Shown one piece after another: positions 1 to 9,111 of a DNA stretch of 64,000 nucleotides. The stretch comes from Agromyces protaetiae (GTDB lineage: Bacteria > Actinomycetota > Actinomycetes > Actinomycetales > Microbacteriaceae), in the NCBI RefSeq assembly GCF_004135405.1, contig NZ_CP035491.1, positions 1,302,001-1,366,000 on the forward strand, written 5' to 3'. The notes below the pieces were generated by a model. It worked only from the letters and a program-made list of their open reading frames with translations, did not search any database and was not told the DNA's origin. Both the position numbers and the translations under genes were made by a program. Positions within the stretch are counted from its first letter, which is position 1; every line of letters begins with the position of its first letter.

Positions 1-852
1 ACCGCCGGCGGCAAGTTCGGCTTCCCCGTCGAGGTCGACGGCGACGTGCTCGTCGTCGACGGCCGCCGCATCAAGGTCCTCGCCGAGCGCGACCCCGCGA
101 AGCTCCCCTGGGGCGAGCTCGACGTCGAGCTCGTGCTCGAGTCGACCGGTCGCTTCACCGACCGCGAGGCCGCAGCCGCGCACCTCGCCGCAGGTGCCAA
201 GAAGGTGCTCGTGAGCGCCCCCGCGAAGGGCGCCGACGTCACCCTCGCCTACGGCGTCAACACCGACGCGTACAACGCCGAGACCGACGTCATCGTCTCG
301 AACGCGTCGTGCACGACGAACGCCCTCGCTCCGCTCGCCAAGGTCCTCGACGACCTCGCCGGCATCGAGCACGGATTCATGACCACCATCCACGCGTACA
401 CGCAGGACCAGAATCTGCAGGATGCGCCGCACAGCGACCCCCGCCGCGCGCGCGCCGCCGCCGAGAACATCATTCCGGCCTCGACGGGTGCCGCCAAGGC
501 CATCGGTCTTGTGCTCCCGGGCCTCGACGGCAAGCTCTCGGGCGACGCCATGCGCGTGCCGATCCCCGTCGGCTCGATCGTCGAACTCAACGCGACCGTC
601 TCGAAAGACGTGACCGTCGAAGAGGTCGTGGCCGCCTATAAGGCCGCCGCCGAGGGTCCGCTCAAGGGCGTGCTCGAGTTCTCCGACGAGCCGCTCGTGT
701 CGAGCGATATCGTCGGGAACCCGCACTCGTCGATCTTCGACTCGACGCTCACGCGCGTCGAGGGCAAGCACGTGAAGGTCGTCGCCTGGTACGACAACGA
801 GTGGGGCTTCTCGAACCGCGTGATCGACACGCTGGGCCTGCTCGCGGCCTGA
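1..852 (+). CDS. gap: Glyceraldehyde-3-phosphate dehydrogenase, 5' truncated by window edge
   Basis: Glycolytic enzyme that oxidises and phosphorylates glyceraldehyde 3-phosphate to 1,3-bisphosphoglycerate with NAD, in the cytoplasm. The frame is open from the first base, so the Rossmann N-terminus (about 60 residues) lies outside the window. The catalytic cysteine sits in [12 protein letters not shown] (fragment residue about 104) and the paired histidine in [12 protein letters not shown] (about 131); the C-terminal signature [11 protein letters not shown] is also present. Length and motifs are ordinary for class I GapA. In most actinobacteria it is followed by pgk and tpi, but here the next gene is an unrelated regulator. 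Identification is secure. Confidence 0.97.
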   Translation, partial: TAGGKFGFPVEVDGDVLVVDGRRIKVLAERDPAKLPWGELDVELVLESTGRFTDREAAAAHLAAGAKKVLVSAPAKGADVTLAYGVNTDAYNAETDVIVSNASCTTNALAPLAKVLDDLAGIEHGFMTTIHAYTQDQNLQDAPHSDPRRARAAAENIIPASTGAAKAIGLVLPGLDGKLSGDAMRVPIPVGSIVELNATVSKDVTVEEVVAAYKAAAEGPLKGVLEFSDEPLVSSDIVGNPHSSIFDSTLTRVEGKHVKVVAWYDNEWGFSNRVIDTLGLLAA

Positions 853-935
853 ACGCCGCGAGCCTGACCGACCATCGCGTCGGCGCGAGTGTGGAGCTCG
901 CGCCGACGCGATTGCCGTCTGCGCAGCGTCGCGTT

Positions 936-948
936 CTGCTGTGAGCGG
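936..948. promoter_or_regulatory. Candidate operator for the XRE regulator
   Basis: Imperfect inverted repeat CTGCT-gtg-AGCGG about 42 bases before the regulator start. It resembles the dyad read by ClgR-type activators of clp genes (core CGCYNANRGCG) at most positions but not all. Assignment is inferred from context only. Confidence 0.22.
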
Positions 949-989
949 AGCGGCGACACATCTGGCGGTCTGCTCGGTAGCCTCGCGAC

Positions 990-1421
990 ATGGGTGCGAC
1001 GGCGATTCCTGCAGGCGAGCGGATGTCTCGGGCGCCGCTCTGGCGCGACGCGCTCGGCGCGTTCCTGCGGCGCGAGCGGCTTGCACAGGGCCGCATCCTC
1101 TCGGATGTCGCGGGCGAGGCGGATGTCTCGACGCAATACCTCTCCGAGATCGAACGCGGGCGCAAGGAGCCGTCGAGCGAGATCCTCGGCTCGGTCGCCG
1201 ACGCGCTCGGACTCAGCCTGCTCGACGTCGCCGCGGGCGTCGCGTCGGAGCTCGGCGCCGTGCCGTCGGGTGCGCGATCGGATGCCTCCGCCCACGCCGT
1301 CCGCCGGGCGCCCGTGCTCGACCTCACGGTCGCGCGCTCGCGCGCCGGCGGGTCCCCACAGGGTGCGAGCTCCGGCGCATCCGGGGCGGGGCAGCCTCGA
1401 AGCATCCTGCTCGCCGCGTAG
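990..1421 (+). CDS. XRE-family regulator, ClgR/PopR-like
   Basis: Cytoplasmic DNA-binding protein of 143 residues. A Cro/C1-type helix-turn-helix occupies about residues 20-75 (LRRERLAQGRILSDVAGEAD, then STQYLSEIERGRKEPSSEI), followed by an Ala/Ser-rich tail without a recognisable domain. The YLSEIERGRKEPSSE stretch is characteristic of the actinobacterial ClgR and PopR activators of clp protease genes, and the gene faces the clpP pair, which ends 53 bases past its stop codon, so the two are convergent. Control of these clpP genes is inferred. An in-frame ATG 33 bases downstream, inside a GGATGTCTCG motif, is an alternative start; neither has a strong ribosome binding site. Confidence 0.8.
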   Translation: MGATAIPAGERMSRAPLWRDALGAFLRRERLAQGRILSDVAGEADVSTQYLSEIERGRKEPSSEILGSVADALGLSLLDVAAGVASELGAVPSGARSDASAHAVRRAPVLDLTVARSRAGGSPQGASSGASGAGQPRSILLAA

Positions 1422-1474
1422 CAATCGGCGGAGTGGCCGGGCGGGGAGCAGCGACGCGGCGCCGTCTGCGCCGC

Positions 1475-2071
1475 TCACCCCGTGCGCTGCATCGCGACCA
1501 CGTGGTCGGCGAGCCCGTACTCGACCGCCGCGGCCGCGGGCAGGATGAGCTCGCGGTCGGTGTCGCGCCGCACCTCCGCGAGCGTGCGCCCGGTGTCGTG
1601 CGCGAGCACCTCCTCGAGTTCGGCGCGGACGCGCAGCACCTCTTCGGCTTCGATGATGAGGTCGGGAATCGATCCGCGTCCCTGCGTCGCGGGCTGGTGC
1701 AACACGACGCGGGAGTGCCGCAGGACGCTCCGCATGCCGGGCGCGCCGCCCGCGAGCAGCACGGCGGCGGCGCCCCGCGCCTGCCCGACGACGGTCGTCG
1801 CCACGGGCGGCCGCACATGCTGCATCGTGTCGTACACCGCGAGCGCCGCCTGCGGCGAGCCGCCGGGCGAGTTGATGTAGAGCTGCACGGGCGAGTCGGG
1901 GGCATCCGCCTCGAGGTGCAGGAGCTGGGCGATGAGCACGTTCGCGACGCCGTCGTCGATCTCGGTGCCGAGGGTCACGATGCGCTCGCCGAGGAGACGG
2001 CTGTACACGTCGAGCGTCCGCTCGGTGCCTCCGCGACGTTCGACGACATACGGGATCGAGTAGGTGCTCAT
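1475..2071 (-). CDS. ClpP-family protein lacking the catalytic serine (ClpR-like)
   Basis: 198-residue ClpP homologue, second gene of a two-gene operon. The fold-defining motifs are there: YINSPGG (about 65-71), VEYGLADHVV near the end, the active-site histidine (His125 in VVLHQP) and aspartate (Asp170 in RRDTDR). The nucleophile is not: the usual GQAAS(M/A)G block reads GQARGAAAV, so Gly100 stands where serine should be. Cyanobacterial and plastid ClpR subunits are inactive in the same way and work inside mixed rings with active ClpP. By analogy this would be a non-catalytic ring partner of the upstream ClpP, with which it is translationally coupled (ATGA overlap). The start is fixed by that overlap; the longer open frame upstream is shadow. 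Confidence 0.88.
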   Translation of the reverse strand: MSTYSIPYVVERRGGTERTLDVYSRLLGERIVTLGTEIDDGVANVLIAQLLHLEADAPDSPVQLYINSPGGSPQAALAVYDTMQHVRPPVATTVVGQARGAAAVLLAGGAPGMRSVLRHSRVVLHQPATQGRGSIPDLIIEAEEVLRVRAELEEVLAHDTGRTLAEVRRDTDRELILPAAAAVEYGLADHVVAMQRTG

Positions 2072-2748
2072 GCGAGCGCTCCCGCATGGGCGCCGGTGCC
2101 CGAGAACGCCCGCTCCGAGACATCCGCCGCTCTGAATCCCGGCCCGAGCAGGCGACCGGACGCCCCGGGGTAGATGCCCGAGGCATCCGTCACCACCCGG
2201 TCGATGAAGCCGTACTCCACCGCCTCGTCGGCCGTGATCCACCGGTCCCGCAGCGAATCGGCCGTGATGCGCTCGATGGATTGACCCGTGTGGGCGGCGA
2301 GGAGGCCGAGCACGGTGTCGCGCGTATGCCGCAGGTCTTCTGCCTGCAGCTCGATGTCGACGGCCGTGCCGCCGATGCCCGCCGAGCCCTGGTGCATGAG
2401 GATGCGCGCGTGGGGCAACGCGAGCCGCTTGCCCGGCGTCCCTGCCGACAGCAGGAACTGGCCGGCGCTCGCCGCCATCCCGAGCGCGACCGTCACGACG
2501 TCGTTCGGGATCGCATGCATGACGTCCATGATCGCGAGCATCGCGGGCACGCTGCCGCCGGGGGAGTTGATCCAGAACGCGATGTCGCGCTCTGGGTCGT
2601 CGGCCGACAGCATGAGGAGCTGGCTCGTCAGGCGGTTGCCGAGGTTCTGGTCGAGCTCGTCGCCGAGCACGACGACGCGCTCGCGGAAGAGTCGGGACTG
2701 CAGGTCGACGTCGATGGGATGCAGCGGGGCTGCCGTGTCTTCGCTCAT
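2068..2748 (-). CDS. clpP: ATP-dependent Clp protease proteolytic subunit
   Basis: Serine peptidase that forms a barrel degrading proteins fed by a Clp ATPase. The 226-residue product has an intact triad: Ser94 in GMAASAG, His119 in ILMHQ, Asp164 in ITADSLRDR, plus WINSPGG. The ATG chosen gives a normal ClpP N-terminus (SEDTAAPLHPIDVDLQSRLF) and has GGAGG immediately upstream, rather close to the codon; a longer in-frame ATG 51 bases upstream is possible. The last bases overlap the start of the serine-less homologue, implying coupled synthesis of both subunits. No ClpX or ClpC ATPase gene is in the window. This looks like an additional pair comparable in layout to Streptomyces clpP3-clpP4, which PopR activates. 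Confidence 0.93.
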   Translation of the reverse strand: MSEDTAAPLHPIDVDLQSRLFRERVVVLGDELDQNLGNRLTSQLLMLSADDPERDIAFWINSPGGSVPAMLAIMDVMHAIPNDVVTVALGMAASAGQFLLSAGTPGKRLALPHARILMHQGSAGIGGTAVDIELQAEDLRHTRDTVLGLLAAHTGQSIERITADSLRDRWITADEAVEYGFIDRVVTDASGIYPGASGRLLGPGFRAADVSERAFSGTGAHAGALA

Positions 2749-2830
2749 GCCTCCGAGCGTGCGCCGGGCGGATGCCTCGGGGCGAGCGTTTCCGCGCACG
2801 GCCGATCTGCCCGGGGCGGATCCGCCGACC

Positions 2831-3697
2831 TCACGCGACGGTCAGGCCCGCGCGGCTCGACGCGTAGTATCCGTGGAGCGCGTCGCCCGAGGCATCCGCG
2901 AGCTCTCGGTACTCGAACGGGTTGTGGGCGCAGTACATGGCGATCTCGGGATGATCGGCGTGAAGCGCGCGCAACCGGTCCTGGTTCGCGCGGCGCGCGT
3001 CGTACTCGGTCGTGACGACGAACTGGAAGAGGCCGACGCCGCGGCCGCACTCGCGGTCGGGCTGCTTGACCTCGCGCGCGTCGAAGTAAGCGTCGCCCGC
3101 GGCGAGGAGCGTTCCGGCGTCGGTCTCGACGACGTAGCCGACGTGGCCATGGGTGTGGCCGAAGAGCGGCACCGCGAGGATCTCCGCCGGGAGCCCGGGC
3201 AGCGACCGCACCGCCTCGAAGCCGAGCCACGGCTCGCCCGTCGCGCCGAAGGTCGACCACTTGGGCGTGTGCGCCCACATCTTGGGGCGGTACCGCCCGC
3301 GCGCCCTCACCCCCTTGCGGCGGATCGCCGCGGCGAGCTCGATCTCGTGCACGTGCACGGTCGCCTCGGGGAAGTCGCTCAGCCCGCCGACGTGATCGAG
3401 ATCGAGATGGGTCTGGATGATGTGGCGCACATCGCGTGGGTCGAACCCCAGGCGGCGCACCTGGTGGATTGCCGCGAGCTCGGGGTCGATGCGCGGCCTC
3501 GCGTAGAGGTGGGCGAACTCGAAGCCGAGCCGTGAGGTGATGCGGGCGTAGTCGGCGGTGCCGAGGCCCGTGTCGACGAGGACGAGCCCCGATGCCGGCG
3601 TTTCGATGAGCAGCACGTGGCAGACGAGATGCTGTCCGAGCACCGACAGTCCGCCGATCGACGCGCAGTTGAGGTGGTGGACCTTGAGTCCGTTCAC
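2831..3697 (-). CDS. Metallo-beta-lactamase-fold hydrolase
   Basis: 288-residue hydrolase with the metal-binding signature HLDLDHVGG (an HxDxDH form of the common HxHxDH), a downstream GHTHGHVGY histidine and a GDAYFD aspartate, and a final CAHNP histidine. These are the ligands of a di-zinc site. Members of this family cleave lactones, thioesters or phosphodiesters; the substrate cannot be told from sequence. The GTG start (NGLKVHHLNC) is fixed by a strong GGAGG five bases upstream. The 5' end lies only about 15 bases from the truncated tetR remnant on the other strand, so its promoter must lie within that remnant. Confidence 0.85.
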   Translation of the reverse strand: MNGLKVHHLNCASIGGLSVLGQHLVCHVLLIETPASGLVLVDTGLGTADYARITSRLGFEFAHLYARPRIDPELAAIHQVRRLGFDPRDVRHIIQTHLDLDHVGGLSDFPEATVHVHEIELAAAIRRKGVRARGRYRPKMWAHTPKWSTFGATGEPWLGFEAVRSLPGLPAEILAVPLFGHTHGHVGYVVETDAGTLLAAGDAYFDAREVKQPDRECGRGVGLFQFVVTTEYDARRANQDRLRALHADHPEIAMYCAHNPFEYRELADASGDALHGYYASSRAGLTVA

Positions 3698-3712
3698 GAT
3701 GACCTCCAGTAA

Positions 3713-4201
3713 ACTGAGCCGAAGCTCGAGCAGATCACGGCTGAGGCGGGCACCGCCGCCGGGTCGATCTACCTCTACTTCGCGAGCAAGGACGCGGTGA
3801 TCCGTGCCGCGATCGAGGCGTCGGTCGATCGCATCGGGGCGCTCATCGAGGCGATTCCGGCGGATGGCGCTGCGTCCGACGCTCCGCGCCGCTATCGGCG
3901 CGCCGTGCTCACGACGGTCGCGGCCGCCGAGCGGACGCCCGACGGGGTGAACCTCTTCGCACTCGCCGTGCAGGGATGGTCGCATGCGCAGACCGACGCG
4001 GCGACACAGGCTGCGATCGCCGAGCGCTACGGGAGCATCCTCGCGCACTGGGCGTCGGTCGCGCAGGGCTGGGGCCTGTCGCCCGCGAGGGCAGAGGCCT
4101 ATGCGGCCGCCCTCGGGGCGGTCGTGCTCGGGTACGTCGTCGAGCGGGCGCTGCTCGCAGAGCCAGAGGTCGAGGTCGTGCTCTCGGCGCTCGACGAGTG
4201 A
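3713..4201 (+). pseudogene. TetR-family regulator remnant, 5' end missing
   Basis: The frame reads from a TAA stop straight into the second half of a TetR DNA-binding domain (KLEQITAEAGTAAGSIYLYF, then ASKDAV) and continues through a full-length C-terminal ligand domain to a normal TGA. The first roughly 25 residues, helix 1 and the start codon are absent, and none of the other frames upstream encodes them. The only usable start, GTG at 3797, would drop the helix-turn-helix entirely. It is therefore read as a truncated gene; the breakpoint falls in the short gap before the divergent hydrolase gene. Confidence 0.72.
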
Positions 4202-4308
4202 TCCGAAGACGCATACCGCTCGGGCCAGTGTCGCCGCGAGCGCATCGACCGCTACAGTGACCGCAGGACGCACATGCCGTCCGAGAGGCCAGGGGGAGGT
4301 CGGGGTCG

Positions 4309-7023
4309 TTGATCGTTGGGCTCACCGGGATCGAACAGCGGGTCTCCACGGGGCATCTGCCCGGGTGGGGGCAGGTCGACGAACTCGTCGTCGCCGCGTT
4401 CGAGTACGCCCGCCGGGAGAGCGACGGCACCGTCGCCGACTACATCCCGATCCTCGCCGCAGCCGACCCCGAGCTGTTCGGCGTGAGCGTCGCCGAGGTC
4501 GACGGGGGGCTCCACGCGGCGGGCGACGCCGAGGTCGAGTTCTCGATCCAGTCGATCTCGAAGGCGTTCGTCTACGCGCTCGTGTGCGAAGAGCTCGGGC
4601 ACGAGCCCGTGCGCGAGCGGGTCGGCGTCAACAACACCGGCCTCGCGTTCAACTCGGTCGTGGCGATCGAGCTCAACGACGGGCACCCCATGAACCCCAT
4701 GGTGAACGCGGGCGCCATCGCGACGACGGCGCTCATGCCGGGCGTGACGCCTGCCGAGCAGTGGGAGAACGTGCGGCTCGGCCTCTCGGCGTTCGCGGGC
4801 CGCCCCCTCGAACTCGACGGCGAGGTCTATCGCTCCGAGTCCGGGACGAACTACCGCAACCGCGCGATCGCGAAGCTCCTGCAGAGCTACGGCCGCATCG
4901 ACATCGATCCGCTCGAAGCGGTCGACGTATACACGAAGCAGTGCTCGCTGCGGGTCAACGCGCGCGACCTCGCGGTCATGGGCGCGACCCTCGCCGACGG
5001 TGGAGTCAACCCCGTCACGGGCGAGCGCGTCGTGTCGGCGTCGGTCTGCCGCGACACGCTCGCGGTGCTCGCGTCGACCGGACTCTACGAGCGCTCGGGC
5101 GAGTGGCTCTTCGAGGTCGGGCTGCCCGGCAAGTCGGGTGTCGCGGGCGGCATCGTGACGATCTCGCCCGGCAAGGGCGGCATCGGCGTGTTCTCGCCGC
5201 GGCTCGACTCGGCCGGCAACAGCGTCCGCGGCCAGATCGCGACGCAGTACCTCTCGCGCGCGCTCGGCCTCGACGTCTTCGCCTCCGAGGCGCACCACCG
5301 CGACCCGAGCCGCGGCGCGCCGAAACGACCTCGCACCGAACGCCCCAGTACCGACCCCACAATGAAGGAGACCGCGGTGTCGACTGACTCCAACGTGTCG
5401 AGCACGACGACGCAGCCGACTGAGGAGAGGGCCTCGTGGGCGCCGCTCGCAGCGCTCTTCCTCGGCCAGATGCTCATGTCGTACAACGTCTCGTCGTTGC
5501 CGGTCTCGCTCGGCGGCATCGTCGACGAGTTCGGCGTGCCCGCGACGCTCGCGTCGACGACGATCGTCGCCTACGGCCTCTTCGTCGCGGCGCTCGTCAT
5601 GGTCGGCGCGAAGCTCGGGCAGAAGGTCGGCTGGGCGCGCATCTTCCGCGTCGTCGTCGCGACGTTCGGCATCTCGTCGCTGCTCATGATCTTCGGCCCG
5701 TCGGTGTGGTGGGTGATCGGGGCGCAGGCGCTCGCCGGGGCATCCGCCGCCATCATCGTGCCCTCGCTCGTCGCCCTCATCGCCGAGAACTACCACGGGC
5801 GCCAGCAGGCGACCGCGATCGGTTCGCTCGGCTCGGCGCGCGCGATCTCGGGCTTCCTCGCGTTCTTCATCGGCGGCGCGCTCGGCACCCTCGTCGGAAG
5901 CTGGCGACCGGTCTTCTGGGTCGTCTTCGCGATCGCCGTCGTCGTGCTCATCCTGAGCTTCCGGTTGCGCAAGGACCACGGCAACTCCGACATCAAGATC
6001 GACCTGGTGGCCGCGATCCTCATCGGCCTCGCGATCGTGTCGCTCACGCTCGGCTTCAACAACCTCAACGCGTGGGGCATCCTCGAGGCGAGCGAGTCGG
6101 CGCCGTTCGACATCGCGGGCATCTCGCCCGCCCCCATGCTCATCGTGCTCGGCATCGTGCTCGGCCAGGTCTTCTTCTTCTGGACCCGTCGCCGGACGAG
6201 GCTCGGCAAGGTGCCGCTCGTACAACTGTCGGTGCTCCGGCGCCCGTCGGAGCGCGCCGCGGTGTACGCGATGTTCATCGTCGTCGCCCTCGAGGCGGCC
6301 CTCAACTTCACGGTGCCGCTGTACATCCAGATCGTGCAGGGGCGCACGCCGTTCGACACGGCGCTCGCGATGGTGCCGTTCAACCTCACGGTGTTCTTCG
6401 CGGCGATCCTCGTCGTGCGGCTGTACAGCCGCCTCGGCACGCGCGTGATCGGCGTGTGGGGGTTCATCCTCACGACGGTCGGTCTCGTGTGGCTCTCGAT
6501 CGTCGTCAACAACAACTGGGAGACGTTCCCGACGATCCTCGGCCTCTTCGTCTTCGGCGTCGGCCAGGGCGCGCTCGTGACGCTCGTGTTCAACGTGCTC
6601 GTGACGGCGTCGCCGAAGGACCTCGCGGGCGACGTCGGGTCGATCCGCGGCACGACGCAGAACCTCGCGTCGGCGGTCGGCACGGCCATCGCGGGCGCCC
6701 TGCTCGTGACGATCCTCTCGCTCAGCATCGGGCGCGCGGTCACCGAGAACGCGTACATCCCCGAGGAGCTCGCCGACGAGGTGAGCCTGCAGGACGAGAA
6801 CTTCCTCTCGAACGACCAGTTGCGCGATGCCCTCGAGGGGACGAGTGCGACGCCCGCGCAGGTCGACGAGTTCGTCAACGTCAACACCGACGCGCGCTTG
6901 CACACGCTGCGGCTCGGGCTGCTGATCCTCGCGGGCGTCAGCGCACTCGCGATCCTGCCGGCGAGCCGCCTGCCGAAGTACCGACCCGACGAGATCCCCG
7001 ACCCCGAGCCCGAGGACGCGTAG
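4309..7023 (+). CDS. glsA: Glutaminase reading in frame into an MFS transporter (apparent fusion)
   Basis: One open frame of 904 codons. Residues 1-330 are a serine-dependent glutaminase that hydrolyses glutamine to glutamate and ammonia: [10 protein letters not shown] carries the Ser82/Lys85 pair, with [42 protein letters not shown] and [11 protein letters not shown] following in family order. After [10 protein letters not shown] the sequence turns into a basic, Pro-rich linker, then a 14-helix DHA2-type transporter from about residue 375. Start is TTG, preceded by AGGGGGAGG. There is no stop between the two modules, but the transporter also has its own ribosome binding site and GTG. A lost stop by indel cannot be excluded. 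Glutaminase beside an amino-acid transporter is a known acid-resistance arrangement, so a functional link is plausible. Confidence 0.8.
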   Translation: MIVGLTGIEQRVSTGHLPGWGQVDELVVAAFEYARRESDGTVADYIPILAAADPELFGVSVAEVDGGLHAAGDAEVEFSIQSISKAFVYALVCEELGHEPVRERVGVNNTGLAFNSVVAIELNDGHPMNPMVNAGAIATTALMPGVTPAEQWENVRLGLSAFAGRPLELDGEVYRSESGTNYRNRAIAKLLQSYGRIDIDPLEAVDVYTKQCSLRVNARDLAVMGATLADGGVNPVTGERVVSASVCRDTLAVLASTGLYERSGEWLFEVGLPGKSGVAGGIVTISPGKGGIGVFSPRLDSAGNSVRGQIATQYLSRALGLDVFASEAHHRDPSRGAPKRPRTERPSTDPTMKETAVSTDSNVSSTTTQPTEERASWAPLAALFLGQMLMSYNVSSLPVSLGGIVDEFGVPATLASTTIVAYGLFVAALVMVGAKLGQKVGWARIFRVVVATFGISSLLMIFGPSVWWVIGAQALAGASAAIIVPSLVALIAENYHGRQQATAIGSLGSARAISGFLAFFIGGALGTLVGSWRPVFWVVFAIAVVVLILSFRLRKDHGNSDIKIDLVAAILIGLAIVSLTLGFNNLNAWGILEASESAPFDIAGISPAPMLIVLGIVLGQVFFFWTRRRTRLGKVPLVQLSVLRRPSERAAVYAMFIVVALEAALNFTVPLYIQIVQGRTPFDTALAMVPFNLTVFFAAILVVRLYSRLGTRVIGVWGFILTTVGLVWLSIVVNNNWETFPTILGLFVFGVGQGALVTLVFNVLVTASPKDLAGDVGSIRGTTQNLASAVGTAIAGALLVTILSLSIGRAVTENAYIPEELADEVSLQDENFLSNDQLRDALEGTSATPAQVDEFVNVNTDARLHTLRLGLLILAGVSALAILPASRLPKYRPDEIPDPEPEDA
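5377..7023 (+). CDS. MFS transporter, DHA2-like, from internal start
   Basis: Alternative reading of the distal half of the preceding frame. The sequence AAGGAG lies six bases before GTG, giving a protein beginning [20 protein letters not shown] and entering the first membrane helix at about residue 22 ([20 protein letters not shown]). About 14 hydrophobic segments follow, ending before a charged C-terminus ([15 protein letters not shown]). A loop of about 60 residues between the last two helices ([20 protein letters not shown]) is typical of DHA2 drug/solute exporters. Substrate unknown; the upstream glutaminase hints at glutamine, glutamate or related amino acids, which is inference only. 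Confidence 0.8.
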   Translation: MSTDSNVSSTTTQPTEERASWAPLAALFLGQMLMSYNVSSLPVSLGGIVDEFGVPATLASTTIVAYGLFVAALVMVGAKLGQKVGWARIFRVVVATFGISSLLMIFGPSVWWVIGAQALAGASAAIIVPSLVALIAENYHGRQQATAIGSLGSARAISGFLAFFIGGALGTLVGSWRPVFWVVFAIAVVVLILSFRLRKDHGNSDIKIDLVAAILIGLAIVSLTLGFNNLNAWGILEASESAPFDIAGISPAPMLIVLGIVLGQVFFFWTRRRTRLGKVPLVQLSVLRRPSERAAVYAMFIVVALEAALNFTVPLYIQIVQGRTPFDTALAMVPFNLTVFFAAILVVRLYSRLGTRVIGVWGFILTTVGLVWLSIVVNNNWETFPTILGLFVFGVGQGALVTLVFNVLVTASPKDLAGDVGSIRGTTQNLASAVGTAIAGALLVTILSLSIGRAVTENAYIPEELADEVSLQDENFLSNDQLRDALEGTSATPAQVDEFVNVNTDARLHTLRLGLLILAGVSALAILPASRLPKYRPDEIPDPEPEDA

Positions 7024-7070
7024 TCCTCGAGAGGCGGCAGGATGGTCTGGTGCCAACGTTTCGCCGGACC

Positions 7071-7484
7071 ATGCTCAAGTCGAAGATCCACCGCGCGACC
7101 GTGACCCACGCCGACCTCCACTACGTCGGCTCGATCACGATCGACCACGACCTCCTCGAGGCCGCCGACATCCTGCCGGGCGAGCTCGTCTCCGTCGTGA
7201 ACATCGCGAACGGCGCGCGATTCGACACGTACACGATCGCGGGCGAGCGAGGCTCGGGCGTCATCGGGGTGAACGGCGCCGCGGCGCGGTTGGTCGCGGT
7301 CGGCGACCTCGTGATCGTCATCTCATGGGCGTCGGTCGAATCGGCGGATGCCTCGGAGTTCGCGCCGCGCATCGTGCACGTCGATCGGGCGAACGGCATC
7401 GTGAGCGTCGGCGCCGATCCCGCCGAGGCTCACGCGGCCGTCGCGGGCGAGGTGCTCGCGCCGCCGCACGCCGTCATGAGCTGA
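7071..7484 (+). CDS. panD: Aspartate 1-decarboxylase
   Basis: Pyruvoyl enzyme that converts L-aspartate to beta-alanine for pantothenate and CoA synthesis. Sequence begins [20 protein letters not shown], the standard PanD N-terminus, with the self-cleavage pair Gly20-Ser21 in [22 protein letters not shown] is the other conserved block. An in-frame GTG at 7050 would add seven residues (VPTFRRT), matching the short extension of mycobacterial PanD, and is equally possible. It follows the transporter by under 50 bases and may share its transcript. Its last 11 bases overlap the end of the convergent thiD/tenA gene. Confidence 0.95.
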   Translation: MLKSKIHRATVTHADLHYVGSITIDHDLLEAADILPGELVSVVNIANGARFDTYTIAGERGSGVIGVNGAAARLVAVGDLVIVISWASVESADASEFAPRIVHVDRANGIVSVGADPAEAHAAVAGEVLAPPHAVMS

Positions 7485-9111
7485 GGAGCACACCCTCCGT
7501 GAGCGGCGCCGCCTCCGCGAGCGGCGCCGCGAAGAACGCGAGCTCGTGCTCCGCCGAACGGCGGAACGCCTGCGCGGCACGCGCGCGCACCTCGGGCGTC
7601 GCCCGGCTCGAGGCATCCGTCGCGATCTCGATCGCCCGCCGTGTCGCGATCGCGAACGCCGGGTCGCGGTAGGTCGCGAGCCACGCCGCGTACGGATGGT
7701 CGGCGCGGAGCGGCGCATCGCCGAACCCGCCGGCTCCGAGGCGCGCACCGAGGTCGGTGTAGATCCAGAAGCACGGCAGCAGGGCGGCGACGAGCACGGA
7801 GTATTCGCCGCGTGCGGCGGTCGCGAGCAGATGGTCGAGGTAGGCGGTCGTCGCGCGGTCGGCTTCCAGGTCGCGGACGCCGGATGTCGCGGGGGAGTCG
7901 GATGCTGCGAGCTCGCCCGTGTGCAGTTCGAGCTCGCCCTCGATCGCCCCGCGGGCCGACTCGGCCCAGAATGCCTGCGCCGAGGCATCCGGTGCGAGGC
8001 GCGAAGCCTCGGCGAGCACGCGCGCGTAGTCGCGAAGGTAGAGCGCGTCTTGCGCGAGGTACCCGAGGAACGCGCCGCGGTCGAGCGTGCCGTCCGCGAG
8101 CGACCTGATGAACGGCAGATCGTCGATGCCTGCACGCACGTCGGCGATTCCGCCCCACCAGTCGGCTTCGACTTCGGCCGCGGTCGGCGCGGTCTCGAGC
8201 CCGCCGCGCGACCACAGGCCTGCGAAGTGGTGGACGGGGCCGTGGCCGGCTCGTCCGGGTCCTGCCCCGAGCCCGCCGACCTCGAGCGACTCGCCGTGTC
8301 GCAGCGCTTCGCGCAGCCACCGGCGCGCTTCACGCACGGCGGGCACCCATTCGCCGCGCGACACCCGCAGGGTCGCGATCGCCGACGAGAGCGAGCAGCC
8401 AGTGCCATGGGTCGCGGTGGTCTCGATGCGGGCACCGCCGAACTCGACGAAGCGAGGGTTTCCTTCGGCCTCCTTGACAACTGCTGCGAAAAGCGCAGCA
8501 GTTGTCAAGCGTCCGCGACCTGAGGCATCCACGAGTGCGTCGGGGGCGAGATCGCCCGCCAGATGCCCGCCCTTCGCGAGCACGAGCGTGCCCGAACCGG
8601 TCGAGAGGGTTTCCGCCTGAGCGAGAACACCGGCCCAGCCGGTTGCCGGCTCTGCGCCCGTGAGCACGGCGAGTTCCGCGACGTTCGGCGTGAGGAGGTC
8701 GGCGAGGGGGAGGAGGTCGCGGAGCGCGGCCTCGGAGTCGGCGTCGAGGAGTCGGTCGCCGCTCGTCGCGACCATGACGGGGTCGAGCACGACGACGGGC
8801 GGCCGCACGCGGCCGAGCCACGCCGCGACCGTGCGGATGACGTCCGCGTTCGCGAGCATCCCGATCTTCACGGCGTCGATCGCGATGTCGTCCGAGATCG
8901 CGTCGAGCTGCTCGGCGAGGAACGCCGCGGGCGGCACGTGCACGCCGTGCACGCCGCGCGTGTTCTGCGCCGTGATCGCCGTGATCGCGGCCATGCCGTA
9001 GCCGCCGTTCGCCGAGATCGACTTGAGGTCGGCCTGGATGCCCGCCCCGCCCGACGGGTCGCTGCCCGCGATGCTGAGGACGCGGGGAACGCGAGGTGCC
9101 GGCGCGCTCAT
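7474..9111 (-). CDS. thiD: Bifunctional HMP/HMP-P kinase ThiD fused to TenA
   Basis: 545-residue fusion for thiamine salvage. Residues 1-285 are hydroxymethylpyrimidine (phosphate) kinase: [28 protein letters not shown], the lysine-glycine loop KGGH and the anion hole [11 protein letters not shown]. From about residue 300 a TenA/thiaminase II domain follows ([43 protein letters not shown]), which recovers the pyrimidine from degraded thiamine. Compared with E. coli ThiD, about 20 extra residues (around 198-218) precede the THGTGC loop and coincide with a perfect DNA palindrome. The gene starts in an ATGA overlap with thiE. ThiD-TenA fusions are known in actinobacteria and yeast. Confidence 0.94.
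   Translation of the reverse strand: MSAPAPRVPRVLSIAGSDPSGGAGIQADLKSISANGGYGMAAITAITAQNTRGVHGVHVPPAAFLAEQLDAISDDIAIDAVKIGMLANADVIRTVAAWLGRVRPPVVVLDPVMVATSGDRLLDADSEAALRDLLPLADLLTPNVAELAVLTGAEPATGWAGVLAQAETLSTGSGTLVLAKGGHLAGDLAPDALVDASGRGRLTTAALFAAVVKEAEGNPRFVEFGGARIETTATHGTGCSLSSAIATLRVSRGEWVPAVREARRWLREALRHGESLEVGGLGAGPGRAGHGPVHHFAGLWSRGGLETAPTAAEVEADWWGGIADVRAGIDDLPFIRSLADGTLDRGAFLGYLAQDALYLRDYARVLAEASRLAPDASAQAFWAESARGAIEGELELHTGELAASDSPATSGVRDLEADRATTAYLDHLLATAARGEYSVLVAALLPCFWIYTDLGARLGAGGFGDAPLRADHPYAAWLATYRDPAFAIATRRAIEIATDASSRATPEVRARAAQAFRRSAEHELAFFAAPLAEAAPLTEGVLLSS
8473..8509. repeat. Perfect 16-bp palindrome inserted in frame within thiD
   Basis: Arms CTTGACAACTGCTGCG and its exact complement flank a five-base AAAAG loop. 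On the coding strand it is read as about twelve residues ([12 protein letters not shown]) inside ThiD. The base composition is lower in GC than the surrounding gene, and the encoded stretch has no counterpart in E. coli ThiD. I saw no second copy in this window. Size, palindromy and in-frame placement recall Rickettsia palindromic elements; a mobile origin is inference. Confidence 0.75.

Noticed and set aside
636-2186. Long arginine-rich open frames over gap, the XRE gene and clpP
   Set aside because: They run antisense to well-supported genes and have Arg/Pro/Ala composition typical of shadow frames in GC-rich DNA.
4252-7056. 934-codon frame opposite the glutaminase-MFS gene
   Set aside because: Highly charged repetitive translation, no domain, and the plus strand encodes two recognisable proteins.
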